Positions 24,801 to 34,443 of a stretch of DNA of 64,000 bases are shown piece after piece (the stretch's first letter is position 1; every line of letters begins with the position of its first letter). Source of the DNA: Hymenolepis diminuta (taxonomy: Eukaryota; Platyhelminthes; Cestoda; Cyclophyllidea; Hymenolepididae); NCBI GenBank assembly GCA_900708905.1, contig CAADRB010000036.1, positions 1,156,536 to 1,220,535 on the forward strand. The letters run 5' to 3'. The notes under the pieces are model-generated. The model saw nothing but the letters and a program-made list of their open reading frames with translations. It ran no database searches and was not told the DNA's origin. Made by a program: the position numbers and the translations under genes.

Positions 24801-27800
24801 TTAACAATGGTTTTAAGTGCCCAATTTCCAGGTGATTAAAGTTTTACTCTAAGACAAGGGTGATTAAACCTTGATGTAAAAGAATTTCAATCCTTCATGA
24901 AATCACGTTCATAAACCGGGGTTGAGTAGTGAACCTCAAAGCCAATGGACTGCGCGGAGTGACTCTAGTTTTACACTTTTCCTTACTCCTTCACCTTTCG
25001 TCTCATTCCAGATTTTATCTATTTCTTAACCGATATTCTAATTAGTCTAACTATGTAAAACAATTTTCCATTTCACTTCGCGCTTAATTAAGTTTTCGTA
25101 CTATAAACTACTAACCGGGAGGATGCTGTTGTTGCGCTTGCATCTGGGTGGCAGTAACAGCCTGAGTGGAGGGATTGATGATCGAGATGGTCGTAGCGCC
25201 CTGTTGAAGCATGTGCTGAGCAGGAGGTAGGCCTGTTGCTGTGGTCAATTGCTGACCAGAGGCCACCTGAATACGTTGTTGTTGCTGACCAGCATGCTGC
25301 TGTTGCTGTTGGACCGCACCGCCTCCTTGTTGAGCAGCTGCGGCTGCAGCGGCGGCCAACTGAAGCTGGTGATGCGTGGAGGGAATGAGAGCACCACCTC
25401 CACCCGCTTGTTGGAAGAAGAGCGTAGGAACCATGTGCGTAGTGGTGGAATTCAGAGGGGTCCCTGTTGCGCTGACCGTCGCTCCTGTGGGCATTGGAAC
25501 CGCAAAACGGGCACCTCCCGCCGCTGCAACTAGATTTTTAAGAAGGAGCACCCGGGCATTAGAAACCACACTGAAGTCTCATTAAGGGTGCTCGATAACA
25601 ACAGGCTTTCCTTAATAATGATCTTAGGATTATGCCATGATTATGTGAAGCTTCAATGAGGAAGATTTCGTCTTTTGGCCGCCATGAAAAAGAAAGCCTA
25701 CACAAAATCATGATTAAGGCATCGGGACGGGGTCGTCGTAACCAAAATAGACAGCATCGTCGATTCTTATCTCTAACAGCATAAAATCTCCGCTTCAAGG
25801 GAATTCGAGTGAAAACGGTGAAGTGCGAATCTGCCAACTAAATGCAAATGTTCGTGGATAAAGCAATGCTCTGGTACTATCGGCAGAATCGCTGTTGCTC
25901 GGGCATACTGATCAGCAAGGATCTCCAGTGCCAATTTCTAGTTGATTCAGTCTTACGAAAAAACAATAGTTGCAGCGCCACATATCATATTTACAACAGA
26001 TTCAGCGAACGAATCTCTTTAAAAGATCGTTTGGAAAACACGGTATATAATCAAGTAATTACCCTGAATTCAATGGACCAAATCTCTCCATTCTTTCCAT
26101 AAATTATTTCCTCCCTGCTTCAGCTACGTAACCGTTTGTCTAAATAATATATTTAATACATTAACGAACAAATACAGATAAGCAAGTCTTATAATTATTC
26201 TGCTCTGAAAGTTGCCTTTAGAAATAAAAATATTAAAGTCAAATCTTCCAACAAAATTAGACCAAAAGACGAGAACATTGACAAGACACTCGAAAGGTAA
26301 GCAAATTTCACATTAATCCCTCTTCTATGCACTATATTTCGCAAAACCTTACTTCCTTTAATCCAAATTTTATATATGATAAGATGTATGAATGGACCTA
26401 TTATTATCATAAATAGATCTTAACCTAAGACTTATACAGTATTTAAGACGATTATAGAAATGTAATACAGAAGAATCTACGTTGAATAGAAAAATTTTAA
26501 TAGCTATCGAACATCCAGGCTTCTACGGACTTGGCTAAAAACAGTGTGATGTTTAAATAAGCAGATGTATTAGGAAAGAATAAGTGAGGTATTCATTCCG
26601 CGCCAAGTAGACCAGAATAATGGTCAACAAAATAAAAGGTAGACAAGCGGAGAGCTAAATCGACAGACAAATTAAGGATTAGTCAAAAGTTGGCATGCGG
26701 TAACATAGGTTAGGAAACCGAATCACACATCTAATTGGAGTACAGACAGTGCACTTGTTTATTGATTTTCGACTTACTGATCATCGAAATAACTATTAGA
26801 CTCGATTGAAATGTGCTTTTTATCTCTCAACTGGCTGAGTTAGACAGTCTTAGCTTTACAAAAACTTCACAATGTCCTTTCCCCCTCTATTCTTTTTTCA
26901 ATCATCACATGTTTCTAAAAGCCTTCAGGAAACCGAGGTATAAATTAAAACAACAAATGACCTTCCTTATTGCAGTCATCTCATCATAGATGATTATTAG
27001 TCGCAGAATTGAATAAACACTTACTAGAAGTAAAACATAACTTAGCCGACTGCATCACAAAACTAAACAACAATTAAAGGTGAAATGAGAAAAGATGTAA
27101 CCCATATAAATCTACGTCGTCGTCGAGGCACATGATCATCGTTAATATTGACAAAGAGGGGTGACAAAATGCAAGTTTCCCAACCGAGAGACTTCCTGAT
27201 ATTCCTATACCGTTAAACAATTATCATCAAGGCTTTATAGCACGACTTATCAGCCTAAGCTGACCAGTAATGATCGAAATTCTAATAGTCAAAGGTGGGT
27301 CGGTGGCGTAATGGCTAGCACGCTCGTCTGCGTAGCTAGAGGTCACAGGTTCGATGTCCATCGGTGCACACCCGGTAAGCCGAACAGCCAACCGCAGTGG
27401 TTAAATATGGCTAATAAAGAGAGTGGCAGAGTTCAAATTCTCACTAGGAAGGATCAATGATAGCAAAGATAAGTGTTACAAAAAGCTTTACAAAATGAGC
27501 AGCTTTGTACCTTATACCGTCTAAATTTGCACAATTTCAGATGATAGCTTTCTTCCGGCATCGGGCAACTTAGAGCTGGGTCATGAAATATGCGATTATG
27601 TAGCAACAAGAGAATTTAAATCTATGTTCATGAAAATCAGTGCAATTGTCCCCAAACGTCTTCTACAATAGAAATGAAATTCTGAAGATGTCAAGAACAA
27701 AGAGGAGCAAATTATAACTCAAACTCTAGGGATAACCCTACTTTTTAAGAAAGCATACTTCACCTTCCCCCCTATTTGTAACTGAAATATTTAAAGCTAT

Positions 27801-30800
27801 GCATCATTGTCTATTTTTTTCATCATATAGGCTTAGTATTCAAATATTTGCAAAATGGGCTTGGAAAAAACCCAAGGCAAGAGAAGTAGGCCAAAAATAG
27901 CCACCTACCAATGCTGACGGAGTTAGTAGGAGCCTGGGAGAAAGCAGAGAATTGTAGTTGCTGCTGTTGAGCTTGTGAAAACTGCGGTTGAACAATCTGG
28001 GTCATTACTTGATTCTGTGAAACAGCAGTCTGCTGCTGCTGCTGCTGCTGCTGCTGAGTGTTTAGTTGCTGTTGCATCTGCTGAACCTGTTGCTGTTGCT
28101 GGTCTTGCTGCTGGGCCTGTTGTTGTTGTTGAATAATTTGAGGATGTTGGAGAATAGTTGGCTGGCCCTGTTGTTGACCTGCTGTCTGAATTATCTGTTG
28201 GCCCTGTTGCTGTGCATGCTGCTGTTGAGTCTGCTGAATGACTTGATGCTGTTGTACCTGTTGGGTTTGCATGATCTGCTGTTGTTGTTGTTGGATCTGT
28301 TGCATTAACTGGTCCTGAGTGAGGATCGTTGCTGTGGCTGCCTGAGGTGCCTGGGCCATTGCGAAGACATTTGTGGTCGTGGCTGGCATTTGGGGCATCT
28401 GCTGAAGATTCACTAGAGAAAATGAGAGTTCAAGTTACACCGGTAAATACAGAGAAATGATAATGAGGCGGAAAGATTAATTACTTTTGTGAACAGCGAC
28501 CATGTGACGCTCCAGATACCATCTTTGGGGGAATCCCTTGCCACACGAGCTACACTCGAAAGGTTTGCTCTCTACAAAAAGGAAGAAAGGTAATAAACTA
28601 GTTAACATACATGCATATGCGGTTCCCATAATCTGAGCACAGACTGCGTTCAAGGCCGATGATAAAGACTAATCAGATTGCAGGTATCTCCGTGCTAAAG
28701 GATTCGTGTTTTCACAGTCATTCGTATATTCATATTCCACTGCGAAGATAACCACATCCGTCTTCCTTCTCATAACCTCAAATTTGGGGGAGTAGCTAAA
28801 ACCAAGACGGTCACTGACTTGACGATAAAGGTGAAAGATCACCTTCAGTTTTCACCAAGAGTAGATGAAAATGAGTACCTCTATCATAAACGGGGCAATA
28901 AACTAGAATTATCTAGCATTCTTTCGATTAGATTACACACGCTTCAATAATGGTCTCATGCCTTGTCAATCTACAGAATCGAAAAATCCTAATCCACGTT
29001 CAGATTGTGGAATAAGAACCTTAGTGGCATTCTAGAGTAAATGGATTATACAATGAATTCTTGGCAAAGTAGTACCATTCATCCTAACACATGTATAGAA
29101 GATAGCTTTAAAGTGATCCGCCCGAGAAAACTTGTGGTTAGTTTAATTAGTGAGCATCATGCTAATGAAATTATCATAACAGAGTGGTCATATATAATTA
29201 TACTCATTTCTCAACCTATCTTACATTAAGATAACTAAATTCAGTAAATCTAGGATTTTGAAGTACAAATCACAAACATCTGAATGTCTAAAAGGGTAGT
29301 TAATGAGAAAATACTTGTATAATCTTTAAATAGTCTCATTCATATTCAAAATATATTTCTTTATCAGATGAAAACCAATTTTCAACAATTTACTCCAGCT
29401 ACAATTAGAGTTGCAACATGAGGAAAAGACTAGAGCTCAAACTAACCTTTATGAACGGAGTTTCCATGCCTCAAAAGATCACACTTTCGAGCAAAGTCTT
29501 TGCCGCAAACCTGACAATGAAAGGGCTTCAGACCTATAAAACAAAAAGTAGCAGGGAGTTAATGTGATTTTATTTTTTAAGCGAAATGACAGGTAACTGA
29601 CTCAACACCATGAATATTAACTTATCAATAACCGGAACCGTCTCAACGTTAAATATCAATAGCCTGCGATAAAATCAGGATGCTGTCAAGAGCCATATCG
29701 CCATGCATACATATTTGTCTCTGTAAAAGCAACTAAAGGGAGCTCAAGACGTTGCCAGATCCCTAATCAACTTACACTTATTTCTAGACAAACTGCGCAT
29801 TTAGGCCATTTAAACTGCCTTTGACAATCTTAAACCAGAGAATTCTCACCTTAGGCTTTATCTTCGGTTTCTATCGCCCAACTACAGTCATAACCGCAAC
29901 CGATGCCTACCTACAGGACCGACCCAGTTATTGCTGTCATGCCTAAAAACAGAATTAGCGCCAGTCACTCTATCTCCGGCACCCACCAACCTATTGCATT
30001 TATAGATATCCCTCTGCCATTTCTCATTAAAGCATTGTAGCTCTCTTCCTCTCTGTAGCTCAAATTCATTTACATTTGATGACTCTAGATCTTGTTTTCC
30101 TGCAATTATTAACCTCAGTTCTTATCCTGCTATAACCAGCGGCCCTAGTTTTAATTCTGCTACAGGAGTATTATACATAAACATATATATGACCTGAACC
30201 CAACCAACCTTTATGCAGAGCATTGATGTGCATTTGCAAGTTCTTCTTTTCAGCAAAAGCCTTATTACACAACGTGCAAGTATAGTCCTTCGAGTCTGAA
30301 ATTTAGAAAGAAAATTGTTACAATGCAATCTAAAATAATTAAGGGTTAGCTTGAATCTCACTAACCTGCGTGAACTGATTTCATATGACGCTTCATGACC
30401 GAGCGTTTACTGAAAGCCTTTTGACAAGTTGGGCAGAAGATATCCCGGATGTCTAAAATAAAACAAACAAGTAATAAATCTCAACATTCAATGTGAATTC
30501 CAGATTTTCACTGCACATACTATCGTGACGACTTTTGATGTGATTCTTTAGGAGAAAAGCCTTAGTGTAGGACTTTCCACAAATATTACATTGAAATCGC
30601 CTCGCACCTGAAAAGAGGAGAGTTAATGTAGAAAGATAATCAGCCAAAGAGGAGGCACAAATTAGGAATTAATCTTACTGTTATGAGACATTTCCATATG
30701 ATGACGCAGATCCATATCCGAGGCAAAGGTGACCCGACAATAGACACACTCATTAAGCTGAGTAGTTACCGTGGCAGCTGGTTGAGCAACAGCAGTTACA

Positions 30801-31780
30801 ACCACTGATTCCTCACCACCCTGTTTAGTAATAAAAGCGTTCTTGATCAATAACGAACTCGCAGGAGGATGTGGAGAAGAATAGCTTGTTGAGAGGGAGA
30901 AAACTTGCCTGCTGATGTTGTTGCTGTTGAAGGTGTTGCGTTGTGGTAACTATGGGGGTACCAACAGCCAAGGCTACTGCTTGCTGGGGTTGAGCAACCT
31001 GTTGAGGGGTCTGTTGTCTTTGTTGCTGAATGGCTTGCTGGCCTTGCTGCTGACCACTGACTTGCTGTTGTTGTTGAAGTAAATTGGGGTCCTGTGGTTG
31101 ACCAATTACCGATTGACCAACCACTGGGTAGAGAACAGTATTTGAATCGTCTAGTTTCAACCGAAGGTAGACATTATCTCCACCAGATTGCTGGAAAACA
31201 GTACCTGAAAAGGGAGTAACAGCGATGGATGTTACAGGTATATGTACAGGAGGTTAGCAATTAGTCAAAATTGCTAGAGTTAGGAGAGAGTGGGATAAGG
31301 AGAGAGTCAAACTACCGTTGTAACAGTATTGTGAAGACTCACCGTCAGTCAAGTCAGTAAGGCCAGTGCACTGTACGTAAACTTAATGTGAAGTGTAAAG
31401 CAATTGATTTGGGAAGAGCAAATATATGTTGGTAAATTGAAAAGAAATAAAAGCGTACCTGGAGGTTGGCCCACAAGGATATTGGAGTATACCGGCGTTG
31501 GTGTGATAGCTGGCATTCCCTACAATTTTCAGAAAATAATAATAATAATTTCACGATAAAGTAAATACAAAACACAATGTATCACTTATTACTACCACTC
31601 AAGGCAACAATTTAAAATAACGATAAGAAACAAATTTGATAGTAACTATATTGGCAAGATATTATGGACATAATTCAAAATCTTAAGTAGGCCTAAGCAA
31701 GCAGATATGGATTAGAAATGGATACATGATAGGAGAAAACTAACCTCTATGGATTTGAACGAAGATGAAAGGGAAGACAT
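21824..31780 (-). CDS. Glutamine-rich eight-finger C2H2 zinc-finger protein (14 exons, 817 aa)
   Basis: Likely nuclear DNA-binding transcription regulator. Minus-strand exons in order: 31780-31745, 31519-31459, 31204-30909, 30820-30679, 30607-30521, 30452-30366, 30295-30209, 29533-29447, 28571-28485, 28412-27909, 25529-25116, 22667-22572, 22369-22283, 22206-21824. Every junction keeps frame. The start chosen (MSSLSSSF) has an in-phase donor and lies 3' of an acceptor-like TTTTAG. Eight fingers, all C-x2-C-x12-H-x4-H, lie at residues 156-177, 185-206, 214-235, 243-264, 272-293, 301-322, 639-660 and 668-689. Gln-rich blocks occupy about 70-131 and 324-491, and an Ala/Gln-rich block about 492-629, which separates fingers 1-6 from 7-8. 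The tail is Ser/Thr-rich. Six finger exons are exactly 87 nt with phase-1 borders. Intron 3 has a GC-AG donor (CAG|GCAAGT). Orthologue not recognised. Confidence 0.9.
22980..23700. promoter_or_regulatory. CpG-rich, purine/pyrimidine-alternating segment in zinc-finger intron 11
   Basis: Amid AT-rich intron sequence, 23041-23340 contains about 26 CpG dinucleotides by hand count, many in CGCG, GCGCGC and ACGCACGTACGCACGTG runs. It lies inside the 2.4-kb intron before the exons for fingers 7-8. It could be an enhancer, an internal promoter or simply an unusual repeat; nothing seen is decisive. Confidence 0.4.
23860..23958 (+). mobile_element. tRNA-derived SINE, 5'-truncated copy
   Basis: Begins at the B-box region (AGTTCGGTGACCATTGGTGCA) and continues through CACACC, GGTTAAATCTGG and GAGTGGCAGA. 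These are the same ordered blocks as in the fuller copy at 27296-27470. The A-box half is missing. Confidence 0.65.
25795..26160 (+). repeat. Dispersed repeat family B, copy 2
   Basis: Same-strand match to 3145-3545 (AATTCGAGTGAAAACGGTGA, CTATCGGCAGAATC, CTCCAGTGCCAATTTC). Its 3' part, CAATGGACCAAATCTCTCC followed by ATTCTTTCCATAAATTAT, matches 62223-62265. It lies in intron 10 of the zinc-finger gene. Confidence 0.6.
27296..27470 (+). mobile_element. tRNA-derived SINE, fullest copy
   Basis: Shows an RNA polymerase III A box (TGGCGTAATGG, 27304-27314) and B box (GGTTCGATGTCC, 27348-27359) at tRNA-like spacing. A non-tRNA body (CACACCCGG, GTGGTTAAATATGG, GAGTGGCAGAGTTCAAATTC) follows and is shared with 23860-23958 and 43921-44075. 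It lies in intron 10 of the zinc-finger gene. It is not a functional tRNA: the B box has an inserted base and no full cloverleaf closes. Confidence 0.72.
28031..28057 (-). repeat. CAG trinucleotide run in coding exon
   Basis: Nine uninterrupted CAG codons on the minus strand encode nine Gln residues of the zinc-finger protein. The other Gln tracts nearby use mixed CAA/CAG. Pure runs of this kind are prone to length polymorphism. Confidence 0.8.
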
Positions 31781-33211
31781 TGGGGAGTCAGATCATAAAA
31801 TCCACCACTAAAATGTATATCACAATAATTTGCTAATAATAGTAAACAAACAAAAACAGATGCATTTATTGTAAAACAAAAAATAAAAAACGTGCAAAAT
31901 AATATGAAGATAAAAACACAGAATTTAAATTTGCGCTTTAATGAAAAGATGCAAAAACGTCACAAGATATATATAAATACATAAGGTCAAAAGCTAGATA
32001 TGTTCAAACACCACTTACCGATCTTCTCTATGGCTTCTTGAAAATTGTGCGCTAGAGTTCGCCTTATTCAAACCAATCTTTGACTATAGCTTAATTTATA
32101 AAATATAATTTAATTATTATTTCTTATAATGTACTAAATGCCTAATTTTATTTGTGTTAATTTCATTTTCATGAATATGATTTAGCGCGAATAATTTCTT
32201 ACAGTAAATGCAGCTACTAAGCTAAGCAGACTGATACAATGTCAAATAAATATAATTCACAATTTTAGAACAAACATGCATCGTATGCTACAATGAATAA
32301 AATCTTGTACTTTCCTGACTAACAACGAATACTAAGCATAGCTCATCTCTGGCAAAATATATATCCGTTAACGCATATCTCTCTTGTAAAATCAATTAAA
32401 ACCCGCTCTTTTGAAATTCATACAATTATCCTTGTAAAGATGTCTTTTTATTGATTTACTGGACGCCAAAATGGTAGTAGTTCCTACGTAGGTGTCCGCG
32501 TATATTCAGCTTTTAATAGCTGGATTGGTACTAGACTAAACACCCAGTCACCACTTATAAACTCCCTCATTTTCAGTTTTCAGTCTCCGATCCATAACTG
32601 ATGGTAAAAGGTATCCTATGAGAATATCTCCAATATAGAACAATAAGACGACATCTATCAGAACCGATTTATCTCGGTCGAACTATTATGCTACCTTGTT
32701 TTAAAGTAGATGTATTGAGATTTAATTTGTGTTCAGATTCGGTTGATTACACGTCCTCTCTAATTGTACAACTTCCAATCGATTGATATGTTATTAACTA
32801 ATCCCCGCATACTGATTAAACGAAATCTAATTCAGGTTAAACATTGGGTGAGGGGCCTCATTAACTTAACAAATTGAATTACTGAACTTCAGTGTTACTA
32901 TTAGTGCCATGGCATCTAAACACTGAAAGTTCTGAATTAGGACAGGAATCCAGGAAGCCGGGATAGCAGTAATCATTTGGGATGGCAGCAACTTGTTACA
33001 CGTTTTTAGCACTTTGCATCTACTGCCACTTAAATAAAGGGTCAATTTTCATTACAATCACGTCAATCTTCCAAGGCATGCCAAATAAATCACATGTATG
33101 GAAAATATCGACCACGCGTGCCGAGAATTTTAAAAAATCGATCACAAACATTTGGAGTTTAAGCTGCAGATAGCACCATCAATTTTTGTCGCACTGTTGA
33201 AATTAACAAAA
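31781..33211. other. Shared upstream region of the divergent zinc-finger and LIM genes
   Basis: No ORF of note lies here. This 1.4-kb AT-rich stretch separates the two divergent start codons and should hold both promoters. No specific promoter element is recognisable by eye. On the minus strand an acceptor-like TACATTTTAG|TGG lies about 32 nt before the zinc-finger ATG. Confidence 0.5.
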
Positions 33212-34174
33212 ATGCAAACTACGTTGTCACAGTACCCTATTTTCAGACGCCGCCAGGCCATGAGATCAAGGAGATCTGCAAGAGACCCTTCAGAAGAGAT
33301 GCAAGTGGCCATTGCACGCCCATTGTCTCATTCAGAAGTAATAGCTTTGCAAAGTGAGATGGAGCGAAATAATGCAGAGAACCATAACGGCTGCTTTCCA
33401 GTAGTGATTTCAGGATCTGCACAGAATGAAATCAACAGCAAGAACAGAGCTCGCAGAAAGCATCGCGGGAGATCAAGGCATCGTATCTATGAGCCATCTA
33501 TTACACGCTTTCCACCACCTAGCATCGCTAAATCAAAGTTGAAGATGGCTCAAGAAATGCCTTTTTGGAGACTAGATTACAACAAGTTCCGTAGAACAGT
33601 CAGCTCATTCGAAACTCGTGAGGAAAAAGATGCAAGATGGCGTTTGGAAGCTCTTAACGCTATGCCATTTTCAAACTTCCCTTGGAAGACTGTTAGTAAG
33701 CTACTCAATAGACCGGATCCAGTTAAGAAGGCTAATAATCCGAGTAAGGAACAGGAAACTGAAGTCAAACCACGGCCGCATTCTCTCCATGAAACGAAAT
33801 GCTGCTCTGAAGATAGTGGAGAAGATTGCTGTGAATCAGTGACAATAAGAAAGAAACCAAGTCCATCTCCTATAAGAAAACTTGACTTAAGACCACCACT
33901 TCCACCTAAAGAGCTGCCTGTTGCTAAGGACGTGAATCCGTGCCCTGCCTTGTCAATCAGAACGCGTGTTAGTGGTAATCAGTGCCACAGCTGCGATCGC
34001 AGAGCATACAGAGCAGAAAGTGTCGAAGCCTTAGGACAGGTGTTTCATAACTCCTGTTTCAGATGCGCCAATTGTTCCCGAGTTCTACAACGCAGCGACT
34101 GGTACCATAGAGACAACAAATTCTACTGCAATCCTTGCAACCGCAAGTTCTCTCTATTAACCTTCCGTCGTTGA
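33212..34174 (+). CDS. Intronless protein with one C-terminal LIM domain (320 aa)
   Basis: Uninterrupted reading frame; the first ATG (MQTTLSQYPIF) is taken as start because the frame further upstream only offers TTG. The LIM domain at residues 258-309 has all eight zinc ligands with spacing C-x2-C-x17-H-x2-C-x2-C-x2-C-x17-C-x2-C. LIM domains are double zinc fingers for protein-protein contacts. The block CDRRAYRAESVEALGQVFH resembles the single LIM of the EPLIN/MICAL-like group, but the last ligand is Cys. The N-terminal part is basic (RRRQAMRSRRSARD; a second cluster RARRKHRGRSRHR), and a proline-rich stretch (RPPLPPKELP) precedes the LIM domain. Poly(A) signals follow at 34270. Stop codon is 270 bp from the stop of the convergent phosphatase-subunit gene. 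Function unknown; absence of introns is unusual for this window. Confidence 0.78.
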   Translation: MQTTLSQYPIFRRRQAMRSRRSARDPSEEMQVAIARPLSHSEVIALQSEMERNNAENHNGCFPVVISGSAQNEINSKNRARRKHRGRSRHRIYEPSITRFPPPSIAKSKLKMAQEMPFWRLDYNKFRRTVSSFETREEKDARWRLEALNAMPFSNFPWKTVSKLLNRPDPVKKANNPSKEQETEVKPRPHSLHETKCCSEDSGEDCCESVTIRKKPSPSPIRKLDLRPPLPPKELPVAKDVNPCPALSIRTRVSGNQCHSCDRRAYRAESVEALGQVFHNSCFRCANCSRVLQRSDWYHRDNKFYCNPCNRKFSLLTFRR

Positions 34175-34269
34175 TTGATTGATTGTCATTGTTTAATCGC
34201 TATAATCTAATCTACTAACCTCAGATCAGCCTTATTTTTTGTTTCGCTAGGTTCCTCATTTCTGTGATT

Positions 34270-34275
34270 AATAAA
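34270..34275 (+). terminator. Poly(A) signal of the LIM gene
   Basis: AATAAA about 96 nt after the LIM gene stop; a second AATAAA lies near 34351. Both sit in the 270-bp space between convergent stop codons, so the two 3'UTRs may overlap. Confidence 0.6.
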
Positions 34276-34443
34276 GGCACAAATATGATTATTAGATATA
34301 GTTAATGTTTTACCAGCAATGTAGACAAGACTGTAACATATTAGTGAGGTAATAAACGTAGATTAGAAAAATGTTTGTGTTAAAACTTCAGAAAGGGTGA
34401 GAGACGAGTGTTATAAGGGAGAGGAGAACATACTACTAGAATA

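Noticed and set aside
25249..25585. Plus-strand ORFs over zinc-finger exon 11
   Set aside because: Complement of the Ala/Gln-rich minus-strand exon, which is confirmed by phase-1 splice sites on both sides.
27304..27375. Possible intact tRNA gene
   Set aside because: A and B boxes are present, but the B box has an extra base, a full cloverleaf with closing acceptor stem is not seen, and related copies share a non-tRNA body, so it is a SINE.
28066..28308. Leucine-rich plus-strand ORF in the zinc-finger exon 10
   Set aside because: Antisense shadow of the CAG/CAA glutamine codons (read as CTG/TTG Leu) in the minus-strand gene.
33152..33211. Twenty-codon N-terminal extension of the LIM protein
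   Set aside because: Would have to start at TTG; the first ATG at 33212 is preferred in a eukaryotic gene.
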